Assembly: GCF_015706575.1 (NCBI RefSeq)
Contig: NW_024037076.1
Coordinates: forward strand, 2,852,001 to 2,916,000
Length of the DNA stretch: 64,000 nucleotides
DNA from: Patiria miniata
Taxonomy: Eukaryota; Echinodermata; Asteroidea; Valvatida; Asterinidae
Reading direction: 5' to 3'
Shown: piece after piece, positions 12,501 to 22,848 of the stretch
Numbering within the stretch: position 1 is the first letter of the stretch
Layout: each line of letters opens with the position of its first letter
Made by a program: the position numbers and the translations under genes
Notes under the pieces: generated by a model
Told to the model about the DNA's origin: nothing
Seen by the model: the letters and a program-made list of their open reading frames with translations, nothing else
The model's database searches: none

Positions 12501-15233
12501 TTTTCAAGCCTTACACAAGTGTTGCGTGCATTGCAAACATGGCAGTGCATTTTTCAACATTACTTATGGGTGCGTGATAAGTTCGAAGCCATACATCACT
12601 GTAATGAATAATGCGAATGACATTACTACGTAATCTATACTCCAGTCGCGTCTTTGCGAATATTGTGAACCACCGGCTAGGTTACATACATCTGGAAATA
12701 TGAGTTGTAATAATGCCAGACATGAGAAGGCTTGTGTAATAAACCAGTTACCATTGAACCAAGCCCTACCGCACAGATCTGCTATAATGCAGATATTCAG
12801 TAAGCTTATACACTAAGCTTATATAATGTTACATATACTTCTACTTATAATAATAATAACTGTTATATCTTGTACTTGGATACTGTAATTTCATTGGTCA
12901 AGAACAGCCACGTGGGAGTCTGTAAAAAATGCATATATACACTGGGTTCCATAAGTGCTGCATATAAATTGTGTGCGTTGCATACGCGTGTGAACCTTGC
13001 CACGCACTCACAATTGGGAACTGCAACCACTCAGTCTCATGTCCAGCAGGCAAGCCTGCAGTTTTTAAAGGTTACACCCCAGTGATTTCATTTATTTCTC
13101 GCATAGTAGTTACAACCATTTATCTCTTTGACTTATTGGCACGATATAACAAAACAAGTGTTGACTGCTGTAATTTGAGATATGTTGTTTTTAATCCCCT
13201 CGGGGTGCATAATACCCTTGGTATCGCCTTGTGTGCTATGCGCCCCTCAGGTGTTCAAAGCGACATATCCCACGCCACAGCAGTCCACAATTGTTAACTG
13301 TAAAATACTTGTACTTGTTTTAGCCGAGCGACATTTTCAGTTTCCAGCTATTTTGCGGGGTTTACAGCTCCAGAAACAATGGCAGTTTCTGGTTTAATGT
13401 TGATTTCAACTATTTTGCTTTTTCTGTAGGTGAATATGTACCAGTATCTGACTGAGAAAAGGAAGTTACAAAGAGGAGTGAACAAGGTAATAGACATGAT
13501 AATTATTTATTTATAGATGGTGGATGTACAAATTTGTTAAGCATGGGTAGAGTTCTGCTAAGCTGCAATGAGTAGCTATCAGATTACCCTAACAGGAAAT
13601 CTTTCAAATTTAGTGTTGTTATGTTCTTTTTTCATTACTGCGAACAACAGAAACACACTCGGTTTCTTTCTCAAAGTCCTTGCCCTTGTAAAAAAAAATG
13701 GGATTTTTTTTTTCGTTTTTGTGAATTGACCAAATTCTGGTTAAGTCATTGACTCCTGGTTTCACTGCTATTCAAAAAGCAAACACTCAATTTCTTTCCT
13801 TCCCCTTACATTTGGCAGGTTGCCAAATCCTTTTCAGGTCAGGGAACCAGAGTAGCTGGCTTGCACTCATTCACAGATGTGTAACCGATTGCAAACAAAA
13901 TGTGGACTAACTAAATTTGGGGCAGTATTACATAAAAAGTCAGCCGACCATTGTTGGAAATTGATTCCACTTTTCTTGAAAATGACAGCACACCAGTTGC
14001 CATGATTTATTTCACAGGATGCTTGAGACTATTATTCACTTACAGTCAAGTTTTTTAAAGGTAGTTTTCATTCTTTGTGCCCAGGATGTGACAGTGAGTT
14101 TTGACATGCAAGGCGGTGGTGACATCGATGATACCTCACGTCTGACCATTGACACCAGACATCGCATCATGTCACCAGAGACACTGACAGCCGCTACCGA
14201 ACCTTCATCCATACAGGTCAGTAGCTAATGGACCCTGTGCATGACCAAACGAGGGCGCTATATCAGATAGCAGTCAGGGGAGCAATAGTGCTATTCATTG
14301 ACTTTTCATTCAGGAATCAATGTGTGCATATTATTATTATTATTTCTTTCTGGTAATGAAACCAAGGATTCCTCAAAAGCGCCCTAGGCACTGTAGCTCG
14401 CAAGCCTGACGAAACCTGTAGAGAGAAGACAATGAGGAGATTACCGTTTTTAGAGGTGGGAGGAAAACCCCAGAAGAATATTATGAGGAAAACTCATGGA
14501 ATCAGGTAGAGACTGAAAACCCAATCCATATATTGGCCCAGACGGGATTCAAACCTGGGTCACAGCAGTAGAACGTGAGGAAAGAACCTCTACGCCAAAG
14601 AGATTTCGCTATGAATTATGTTTCTACTTTAGCAATCAAACAAAAATTGCAGACTGAAGGAGATCCAACATGCCTGGCCCATTGGGACTGAGCACATTTT
14701 GGTTCTAAAAATATATTTAATGAGAAGCAGTCATAGACAATGTACATTGCATGACACTTCGTCTTAAAACCAATGTCTAATTTAATTAAGCTGTGAAGCA
14801 GGAAATTCTGCTTAGTTGGGTTTTTTTTGTGTGCTAAGCATGCTGCAGCCGAGAACCAGTGACAGGCAATATGCATCTCATGCAATCTTGGCTGGTTACC
14901 AATTTTTGACAAGCCAATATTTTCTGTGTTGATCAAATTCTTATGTTAAGCAGCTTTCGGAAATTAGCCTCTTTCGCTTTTGGGTACAAATTCCTTCCAC
15001 AGTTGCTTGTTCATTTTTTCCGGTTTTTGGTAATTATGTACATGTGTGATTTGCCCTTCCCCCTTTTTTGCTTCCAGGAGGAGGCGGAGTTATACCTTCT
15101 CCAGTGTAGCCCAGCCTACGTTCACAGCATGATCCGAGGTCGTCTACCGAGGGCGCTACGCACCCTCCATTCTGATCATGATATGTGCCTGTGTCAATAC
15201 ACACAACTCAAGATATTCAAGGAAGAAGTTTGA
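3502..15233 (+). CDS. TIR domain-TMEM268 fusion membrane protein, ten coding exons
   Basis: Coding exons: 3502-3550, 8401-9024, 9187-9234, 9718-9830, 10061-10330, 11252-11362, 12398-12433, 13430-13486, 14085-14216, 15078-15233. All junctions are GT-AG with matching phases and give 531 residues. Residues 1-95 are acidic with an Asp/Glu/His-rich run. Residues 98-224 form a TIR domain: box 1 CHAFFCYSKEDEEWV, box 2-like EFDPG, LVLSPDFVQSQWCTYE, box 3 FWQKFIAAL. From about 241 onward the chain follows TMEM268: NGVELGQVY, FD at 263-264, VPQTDY at 279-284, two membrane helices (about 307-326 and 342-361), then NVLVGMTD, LHFIYYDLRKC and a CLCQ tail motif. Human TMEM268, as I recall it, has GVTDTVE, LWFVYFDLENC and CPCQ in the same order and no TIR domain. 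The inferred topology puts the TIR in the cytosol. Exon 1 is joined to exon 2 only by phase and sense across a 4.85-kb intron, so it is the least certain part. Confidence 0.85.
4033..4212. repeat. perfect hairpin element in intron 1
   Basis: Bases 4041-4113 are repeated exactly in inverse order at 4132-4204, with weaker pairing reaching a few bases further out on each side. The loop is about 18 bases. This looks like a hairpin MITE. The lack of arm divergence suggests recent insertion or copy correction. It sits in the long first intron of the TIR-TMEM268 gene. Confidence 0.85.
5981..6200 (+). mobile_element. truncated Harbinger-like MITE, family H
   Basis: It begins with TAA then GGCC, an A run and GTCTCCGGTTTCTGGTAT, the same terminal sequence as the complete copy at 25475-25845. 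Homology to the inverted form of that copy continues through a GCGGCGACGC block and the AGCTTATTCTCGACCATAACCC block to about 6200. The far end is missing, so this is a half element inside intron 1 of the TIR-TMEM268 gene. Confidence 0.65.
7697..8054. mobile_element. Harbinger-like MITE with TTA target duplication
   Basis: The element starts GGCCAACAAAAA and ends TTTTTTGGGGGGGTC, giving imperfect terminal inverted repeats with AGTCTGTCTC / GAGACTGAG subterminal pairs. TTA occurs directly outside each end (7694-7696 and 8055-8057). A 3-bp TWA-type duplication with GGCC-like ends is the known signature of PIF/Harbinger elements. It is non-coding and about 358 bases long, in intron 1 of the TIR-TMEM268 gene. 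Confidence 0.6.
10688..10937 (+). repeat. interspersed repeat family B, copy 1, intron 5
   Basis: This 250-base segment is present again in inverse orientation at 13834-14050. Shared blocks include GACTGTAAGTGAAT, the CAGCACACC/GGTGTGCTG block and the CAAGCCAGCTA block. It contains a perfect 32-base palindrome at 10783-10814 centred on GGTCGGCCGACC. It is non-coding and of unknown family. Confidence 0.7.
11489..11775. mobile_element. possible MITE in intron 6
   Basis: The right end reads TTTTTCTACGCGGCC followed by TAA, with GGTGACAAGAAACTGG just inside, resembling the subterminal part of the element at 7697-8054. The left end (GTCCGGGCTTTTTGG) is only a loose inverse match and no matching target duplication is seen. 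I call it a degraded relative of the Harbinger-like group, with low certainty. Confidence 0.35.
11900..12052 (+). repeat. retroposon-like tail ending in AAATG repeats
   Basis: A T-rich, C/T-rich stretch ends in TTAATAAATG and then four AAATG-type units (about 12026-12047). A polyadenylation-like signal followed by a short tandem tail is the usual 3' end of CR1/L2-type LINEs or their SINEs. No coding frame is present. It lies in intron 6. Confidence 0.35.
13834..14050 (-). repeat. interspersed repeat family B, copy 2, intron 8
   Basis: This is the inverse copy of 10688-10937. The two copies face each other across exons 6, 7 and 8 of the TIR-TMEM268 gene, so the pre-mRNA could fold them into a duplex. 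The copy ends 34 bases before exon 9. Confidence 0.7.
14325..14610 (-). repeat. tRNA-derived SINE-like element, family S1
   Basis: Read on the minus strand the element has a tRNA-like head with a B-box-like GGTTTGAATCCCGTC near 14543-14557, a body with a CCTCCCACCTCT block, and a 3' end reading TTGGTTTCATTACC followed by an ATA-repeat tail (14331-14342). A second copy lacking the head lies at 45095-45275. The tRNA-like head, conserved body and short tandem tail are what SINEs show. It lies in intron 9. Confidence 0.6.
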
Positions 15234-18200
15234 ATCGACTCATCGATGGTGATGTCCACCTTTTGTTTCCAGTACTACACGTACCTTTGAATAATTTCTC
15301 CGCCCGCCCGCCCCCCCCCCCCCCCCCCCCCCGGCCTCTAAATTTTTTTTTTATTATTATCTTGCTGTCACACTTCCACCAATTGCATTTTTTGTGACCC
15401 TGTTACATTTTAAGATGCTTTCAGTCAAAAGTAAAATCTCAGCCTTCAATTTGTTTCTATTCTTTAGTAGCGCCTTTTGACCTGTTTTCAATTAAACGCT
15501 CAATTTTAGTTTTTATGTCTTTGTAGTTTGTAGAAGTTTTAGCAAGTTGGACACTTTTTTGTTTTAATTTAGCAGTTTTGGAATTTTTGTAGACTTTTCC
15601 TTTGTGAATCCTCCAAAATCGTCCACTGAGTCCGAAACGATTTTATTTAAATGTAAGTAATTCTTCACAGTTTACAGCACTTACTGAAATGTTAGCCTTC
15701 TTTCACGTAATCCCATTTTCCATACACTTCATGTTTCTTGTATATTATGTATTATCCATTCTTTATGTACACACAAGTGCCATTAATGCATGGCAAAGAT
15801 TAAGATATATTTTCCAACTGGGATTTTTACCTGGGGCAAGATTTGACTTTGACAAGTCGGACAACTGGAATTGCTTCAGATTGTGGACAGTAATTTTTAG
15901 AAATGACAGTTTTTAAAACTTTTTTAGTGATAAAATGAGTGCCTCATTTGTATTGTTCTGTGTAAATTGACGATATTGAAGTACATGGATGTATCTAGCA
16001 AAGTTGAGGAATAATATTTAGTAGATTGTTAAACAGCATACAGCAAGTTCGAGTGGGGAGCATTAGTCGACTAGTTGTTGATTTGTGACGTAACTTACGC
16101 CTGCGCACTAATAGCAACGCGCAAATGCCTCTAGTCAAACGATGGTCAAATGTCCTGGCTCCCCGCTGTGCTTTATGATGCGCACAGCTATTGGTAACCA
16201 GTGATGCAACCGTGCCACAGACTCCGGTTCCAAATAATCGACTAGAGTAGTCCAACTATCCTGCGTTCGAGCGAAGTTGGTCAAACTATGGTTAGCTATG
16301 ACTGAAAAAGTTTGTTGAATTATTACATCGAAGCTTGGTAACCAGCTAAAATGCCATATGATTGTAAGTTCCTTTTGAACGGTTCCCACCATTGACTTCT
16401 GCACACCCATCAGTTACGTGCAGCACGCGATGAATTGCTTACAATTTCTCAATGAGGTCAAAACTATAACTCTATTACTTAGTTGTGTCAGACCTGTATA
16501 TATGTTTGTTTGAAAAGAATCATATACCTTCGGGCATCTTGTGTTACTGTAATTCAGTAACAATGAATGCACAAAATGGTTCGCTCATGCGTATCCCAGC
16601 CAAACAAAGGCATTGCCCTCTAAGAGTGCAGCTACGCATAAGGTCTTTAGTAATTTTTGGCTGTATTTACAAAACTACACGTATGTTATAGAGCTGTATA
16701 TTAGTTCATTAATGTGTTTATGTTTTAACGTTATATAGTCAAATTGTTTGATTATAATATGCGTATGATGTACAAGGCATTAGAGATTAGATGGGCAATT
16801 ATTTTAATATTTTAGTAATTTTTGTTTACAATGCGCTATTTGGTGTTATGCGTACATGTTTACCTCACTGCCTTCTAGATATGTAGGATGAAATTAGTAC
16901 TTGTTGGTTTGGAATAAGTTCAAACATATTTTAAAAATTTTCAAATTCAGTACAGTTCCTTATATCCAACCTTGTTTTAGATAGAGATGCCAAATCGTAC
17001 TGATTAACAAAAAAAAATTAAAACTTGAACTATTGAACTACGTTGCTCATCATGTGCATATCTAATGTTCATGGGCCATTAATCTTTATGAATTTTGCTT
17101 TTAGAGATATGCAGTAAACTAGTTCTACTGTTTGAGAAAATAACTCCTGTTTTTTTAAACTTAAACAAGATAATTACGATATTGAAGATTATTATCTTCA
17201 AAGTATCTTAAATATTTGACACAATTTGTGTGCGAAATTCGTGTTATGAGGACATTTGATAATCAGTTCAATATCTATTACCCTTACATGATTTTCGAAA
17301 ATTGTATACCATTCACTTGTACCAATATGTTTGTTAGATGCAAATTGTAGGATTATAGGTATTGGGATTTATATTTTACGTGTTTAAAACATGTTTGTAT
17401 TTAATGAAGGTAATTTGGTGACAGATATTTATATAGGAATGTGAATACAGGGTCCGATGTATGGTTTTTCTAAGGTGCTGTATCCAGAACATAACTTTTT
17501 AATCCTTAGTGTTTATACATTGTGATTTTCTCCTATTATGGTGCCATCTTGGTCTTGTTCCTGGAAGTCAATCCATATACCCAAGGGTACTAGCCTATGT
17601 CTCCAGTCATTGGAATCATCACATCATCTAGTGTGGTGATTCTTTTTGCCGAAAAGAAGTAAATATTTCTTGTGCAAACCATTTTAAGTAGTAAAACACC
17701 AGCATGTATTATTAAATAAATGCTTGATAGGCACACTATGCCGTAGTTGCACTTATGTAGTGATAAAATAGTAATCAGACATTTTCGAAACCGAAGTTAA
17801 GCCCAAATTTGGCAGATGTCAAAATTCCTGATATTTTTAATTCTTTTAGTCAACGAAATGATTCCCTCAAACAGAAAAATAAATCTGTTTGAACTGTTCT
17901 CGGTGGTGGTGTTTTGTAACATCTTGAAGTGTATGTAAGAAGTGTGGATTAAATGGTATATTATTTCCATTCAAATTAGTACAAAATGTACGATATTAAT
18001 GGGTTAGTGATATTTGGTTGTCAATACTTTTAGTACTACGCATAATTACTAAAGCCTTGTGTACAAAGAATTCCTATATTTTTCAGAATTGCTTGAGTGA
18101 AAGGCGATCATTTTAGAGCTTTTTCAACTCCTTTGTGATGTGGTAAAAGGGCAAGTAACAATTGGCAAAAGTACTTACGACTTGAAACAGAATCTGTACT

Positions 18201-18360
18201 GAGACATATTTCAATGTGTGTTTTACATGTTGATGGTTTGATAGATTTTTCATGTATTTTAACACGAGCTATTTTGTACATATTTCACCTCAACTCTTAC
18301 ACAGCGTCTTCCAGTTATATGTTATGCTTCACTTGATATTCACGAATAAAAAAAACTACA
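15234..18360 (+). other. long 3' UTR of the TIR-TMEM268 gene
   Basis: About 3.1 kb of AT-rich DNA follows the stop codon. It includes a C run at about 15307-15333. AATAAA-type signals occur at several places, the last good one (GAATAAAAAAAACT) near 18345-18350. That signal suggests cleavage just before the family A repeat at 18513. The exact end cannot be fixed from sequence. A family C repeat is embedded at 16045-16400. Confidence 0.5.
16045..16400 (+). repeat. interspersed repeat family C, copy 1
   Basis: This segment matches 42130-42430 in inverse orientation. Shared blocks include TTAGTCGACTAGT-like, GGTTACCAGT/ACTGGTAACC, TGCAACCGTGC and CTATGGTTA. It is non-coding. Inverted-repeat character (CTAGTCAAAC / GTTTGACTA-like blocks) hints at a MITE, but the termini are not resolved. 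Confidence 0.55.
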
Positions 18361-18512
18361 GTTAGATAAATTGGTTTATTTATGTATATTATTTCTTTGA
18401 GACTGATCCAAGTAAACCTGTGAAAACTACGTCAGTAGAAAGCTGTTACGACTTGAAAAAAACTCTGCAAGCAGGGCCTTGCTTTTGCTCGGCGACCAAA
18501 AGAAGCCGCTGT

Positions 18513-18683
18513 AGCATGAATTTAGGTTTTTATGAAATGCGGACTCATTGGTGGTATTGCGCATGCTCATGCACAGATAATTAGGAAAGGGACCGGTCAC
18601 GTGGGAGGGTTTAACCAATGAAAGGGGGAAAGAGTCCGATTTTCATACCATGATACGAGTCCGATTTTCATATGACACTGCCA
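18513..18683 (+). repeat. interspersed repeat family A
   Basis: This is a near-complete copy of a 165-base unit that starts near AGCATGAA..TTAGG, contains CGGACTCATTGGTGG, GCGCATGCTCATGC and CCGGTCACGTG, and ends with a doubled GAGTCCGATTTTCATA. Closely similar copies are at 32660-32823 and 32830-33105. It is non-coding. Confidence 0.75.
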
Positions 18684-18689
18684 TTACTG

Positions 18690-19797
18690 AGCTGGCAACA
18701 CGCGTATACCGCACGCGTTCTTTAAGTCAGGACGCGCGCGCATTATGGTAACCCTATTGGTCGAAGGAGCATGGGTGCGCGCGTACCACCTGTGCTTTAA
18801 TGGCTTCCTAGAATCGATGTCACTGAATTAGTTTTATGGATTTCTACCAGGCAGTGCCATCTTGGCAACTACTTGTGCTTGTCACGTCTAGAAATATCGA
18901 TTGCTGTCTTCTTAAACTCCTGAAAAATGTTCCTTGTGAGTGATCATCGATCGACAAAATGTATTTTAATTCTCTCGACTTAAACTGCGTGAGTTGGAGA
19001 CATCCAGCAAGCAGAAAAGTAAGTATTTGTGATTTTTAGATATTGTCTTCATCTCGACAAGGACGGAGCTTTCACTAGAACAAACTCAAGGGAAACAAGT
19101 TGTGACAAAAATATCCACTTTTTTCCTTCAAGAAATACGCCGTTTTTATTCTGAAAATAAAAACGTAACATGTCGAATGTTCATTTTGAACCATAATTTC
19201 CAATGTATTTTGAAGGGGAAAAGGAAGAAATAAAGATGTTTAACACAAACACTCATTAGTGTGGGGAACTGTTCAAATAAATAACACGAATCCATTGAAT
19301 TGGTGCATACACTAAAAACAAACTTTAAAAATGCCAGACAAAAATACACGCCGGGTGATTTCTAAACAGATCTGACTTAATTATTACAATAAACTGAATT
19401 TTTGTCATTATTCCATTTCTTCTGTAATCAATCTTCATGGGAAAAAAAATTGTTGTGTTTATGTGAACGAAGTCTGGTTTGCTCATTTTACAAAATATAG
19501 CAAAATACAAACGGATGTGAAACCACGCCTAGACAAAATTGCCACACACCATACATTTGTATATACATGTACAAGAATTATGTGTTCACTGCAAGCACTT
19601 GATTTTTATTTTAATGGACGAATGCAAGGTGTACATTCAGATGACAATTTAAATTCCATTGGGGAAACATGATATATCGGAATAATCTCGTTCACGGCGA
19701 TATTCTTAGCCTTTTTAATGAATATTCCCAGCACAAACTTGTGGTGGCTAAATTTGTTTAGTAAAACACAAAGTAGAAGCCGGAAGATGTTCGTCAG
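18690..19797. other. intergenic; includes probable 3' UTR of the secreted-protein gene
   Basis: There is no coding exon. The 19.1-19.8 kb part is probably the 3' untranslated region of the minus-strand gene that ends at 19798. Minus-strand AATAAA signals (TTTATT on the plus strand) occur near 19144 and 19605. A short CpG-rich stretch lies at 18705-18785. Nothing else is recognised. Confidence 0.4.
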
Positions 19798-20591
19798 TTA
19801 GACAGCACGAGCAAACGAGGTGCGACCTTGCTTGGCTGGGGCAGCGCGGCGTAGTCTCGGCTGAGCTGCGGCTCCCTTCGCTGCCTCCTCGGACATCCGT
19901 CGCAGAGATGCTCCTGCTTTGCGCTTGTGGTTCATGTTGAAATTCTTGACCTGCTTTCCAAACTGCTTGACGGTTTGGCTGATTTCTTCCTTGTTAATAG
20001 CCTCCATGTTCGGGGAGACCTGTGCGTTGGTCTTCTCGTCATACCGCTTGAGGTTAGCGAAGACGTGTTTCAGCTCCTTACGCTTGACGTCTTCAGACGC
20101 TGCGGACATCTTGATCTTGATGATATCGGCCAGTGCTTTCTTCTTTGCGTTCTCCTTGTGATATTTGCGATGAGGCTGCATGCTTGGTGATACTGACCCG
20201 TCAACCTGTTCGTGATTTGAACAATATAACGCCATAACATTAAAAAAAAAACCACCCCGAATACAATACATCCTCCTCAACTCCCTAAAACCTTTGACGG
20301 TAAAAATATAGACAGGAAATGGCAAACCACGAAATGGGAACTACGTATAAGTTTGTTGGTATAGAGTTCGGAAAGCAAGACAAACTCGGTGTATCTATCT
20401 GATGCAAAAATATTTGTTTTGGCGTTTGCTTTGCGCTACATTATTATACATGTACATGTACTACGCTAAACTATAAACTGTAAGTTTCCCAAGACTTTGG
20501 ACGAACTCACCTTCGGCTTTCCTTCGGCGTTTTCAGCCCAGGCACAGGCCACAAGGGCCCCCAGTGCAACCAGAAGAATCACGGAACGCAT
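19798..20591 (-). CDS. small basic secreted protein, unknown family, two exons
   Basis: Exon 1 (20591-20511) encodes 27 residues. It starts MRSVILLVALGALVACAWA, a clean signal peptide with cleavage likely after residue 19, and ends with a good donor. Exon 2 (20205-19798) joins in phase 0 and ends at TAA, giving 162 residues. The mature chain appears to lack cysteine and is rich in Lys, Arg, Ala and Gln. It has a predicted helical middle (residues about 40-120, with KKKALADIIKIK and EISQTVKQFGKQVKNF) and an Arg/Ala-rich tail (RLRRAAPAKQGR). I do not recognise the family. A charged helical secreted protein could act in immunity, the extracellular matrix or as a precursor of basic peptides, but nothing decides between these. 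The exon structure, signal peptide and frame make a real gene likely. Confidence 0.7.
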
Positions 20592-21630
20592 CTTGCTAAA
20601 AATATCCACAATTCCACTCAATGTGGTCCAAAACTGGTGCAGGACGTGCTTTTGTCCTGTCGTTGAATGAGCGATCGCGAAAGAACGTTTTGCGTGTGGG
20701 CACCACAGCTACTTTCTCTTTAGATTGACCCCTTTTCTATTCAAGATCTTTCATTGATTTTTCCCCATTTGACGAATTCAGAAAAGATGGCCTTGTTATC
20801 GATTACTTTTGTTGATGTTCGTCGGACCGATATTCACTGCCATAACAACGACCCAAAGCAAATGAAGACAGTCGGCCAAAACCAAAAAGCTGATCAATGA
20901 TGATAATTAGATGACGCACGTCCAATTTGATGAGAATTAGAGCTCTATAATAAGAGAACAGTTATAACGAACAACCCATAATTGCTCATAAACTTTGTGT
21001 AAGCCCATATCATATAATCCTTGGGCCAGGACCCCAAAATTCACCAACTTGTACCATCTGAGGTGGCAAAATCTCCTTTTTTTTTTCTTTTTTCTTTTTT
21101 ATTGTTGTACATCTTTAGTTTACATTTTGATATGATAGCCTTTTCAGTGTGGTAGCTTATTATTGGTTTTCGCCCCTTGAATGTCCAGACCCCTGTTAAC
21201 GTTATAATCCTTGCAACGTTATAATCCTTGCTGATCTGTATACGTTATAATCCTTGCTGATCTGTATAAATTCGGTGATCTTTCCTTACTTCTACCAGAT
21301 ATCAATATGGTACAAAAACAATTACGTAAGATGCAGTGTAACATGTGTAAATTTGTGTAAAACAGTGTAAAATTTTGTTACAATCTAAAACGTTGGTTCT
21401 TATAAAAGAAAACATAAACCAAAATATTATCAGAATGGTTAGGAGAAAAGCTTTATTCTAAGGTGAGTTCCAATTAACTCACGACCAAAATGTAGCAGAT
21501 GATGTAGCCCCCCCCCCCCCCCCCGCCACACACGCACTCCATGCACTCTAGCACGTTTGTTTCTCATTGGTTTGGTACACGTTTTCTAATCGAGGTCGTC
21601 CTCGATTCGATTCACCGATGATGTTGCACG
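20592..21630. other. intergenic, with a short tandem repeat
   Basis: This holds the likely promoter of the minus-strand secreted-protein gene and AT-rich spacer. A 26-base unit (starting ACGTTATAATCCTTG) is repeated about two and a half times at 21198-21269. A run of about 18 C lies near 21509-21524. No gene is seen. Confidence 0.4.
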
Positions 21631-22240
21631 CACTGGCGGCGGAACCGCGGGGGGGGGGGGGGGGAGTTGCCCCCCCCCCCCACTTTTTACCAGAAGCGCT
21701 TTTAAAAAACGAGGTTAATTAAAATGATACATTCATTAAGAGGTAAAAAAGATTTTTGAACACGTGTCTCAATGTATCTTTTGCTCAGAAAATATTGGTT
21801 AAAGACTTGTGGTCAGAAATTGCCTCAGATCGCACCACAGAGCATCTAGAATCCTTATTTTTTTGGGGGGGGGGGCCCTTAAGCGGGCCCCGAACCCAAC
21901 GCCTCAAGGGCTTCGCGCTCGCATCAGTTCTGATCAAGGTATGTTCCCCCACTTTTGAGAAGCGATTGACACCCCTGGTTGGGTTTGAAATTTGACAGAA
22001 GGCCTTATACCTAAGTGAGTATGGCGACACAAAATTAGAAAAATGATACGAAAAATAGGGATATACCGCGCTAAGAGAAAATAGTCCACATGCATAGGTT
22101 AGCAGACATTACGTAAGTCACACTTTCGTTTCGGACCAACTGCACACTTTTCCCATTTGCTTTGATTTTGCTTTAATCCTGCTCCGGGAACAGTAACTGG
22201 ACCTTACCCCACCACTTTTAAAAGTGTTCCGCCGCCGATG
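21631..22240. mobile_element. hAT-like non-autonomous element with 8-bp target duplication
   Basis: The left end reads CACTGGCGGCGGAAC and the right end GTTCCGCCGCCGATG, inverse complements with one central mismatch. GTTGCACG occurs directly before (21623-21630) and directly after (22241-22248). An 8-bp duplication and CA(C/G)TGGCG-type ends are the known signature of hAT transposons. The interior holds long G and C runs at 21650-21680 and no transposase frame, so this is a non-autonomous copy of about 610 bases. Confidence 0.8.
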
Positions 22241-22379
22241 GTTGCACGTGTGTGTACTCGATTAGTTACACCATAAACAAACGCACACACACCCACAATT
22301 TGATTTTAAGGAGGTCGGGTGTCCGGTAAAAAAACACCAACCTGTCTACTTAGCCTTGCAGCACAGATGAAATTTGTGG

Positions 22380-22428
22380 GTGCCCCCCACATGCAGACCC
22401 CCTAGAATGGAAACCCTGGCTACGCCGC
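22380..22428. repeat. hAT-like right end
   Basis: A C-rich tract is followed by CCTGGCTACGCCGCTG, matching the ends at 22834-22848 and 25311-25325. The left end of this element was not found, so only a terminal fragment is claimed. Confidence 0.4.
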
Positions 22429-22476
22429 TGTCCGCAACCGATTAACCCGCCGCTTTGCAAGTCGATTTTCCATTTA

Positions 22477-22848
22477 TTATAGGCTAGTTTTTCCCTGGCC
22501 GGTGACAGGTAATTCTGTCCCCCTGGTAAATGTGTCCCCCCGGACACATTTACCGGCTCGTGACCTGGTAAATGTGTTCGGGGGGACACTTTTACCTAGG
22601 TAGATTTGTCCCCCTCCAGGTAAAATTGTCTCCCTGCCCAACGGTGACAGTGTCCCCCTGGTTAATGTGTCCCTATGCAGTATATACTGAGAGCAGCAGC
22701 GTGTCGCGCGCGCCAGTACATGCTGCAAGATTGTGGCAGTGATTATCACGTGTACATATGCGTCTCCCTCTACAATGGAAATTCATCCAATAGGAAATGT
22801 CGTTACGCCCCCCCCCCCCCAATAAAAAAATCCATGGCTACGCCACTG
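22477..22848. repeat. repeat family D, GTCCCC/GGTAAAT-rich, copy 1, with hAT-like end
   Basis: The first 200 bases are built of short direct and inverted modules of the type GGTAAATGTGTCCCCC and its complement. A unique 3' part includes AGTACATGCTGCAAGAT and TTCATCCAATAGGAAAT. The whole arrangement recurs at 28940-29320. The segment ends in a C run and TGGCTACGCCACTG (to 22848), which abuts the first unit of the tandem array. Confidence 0.6.
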
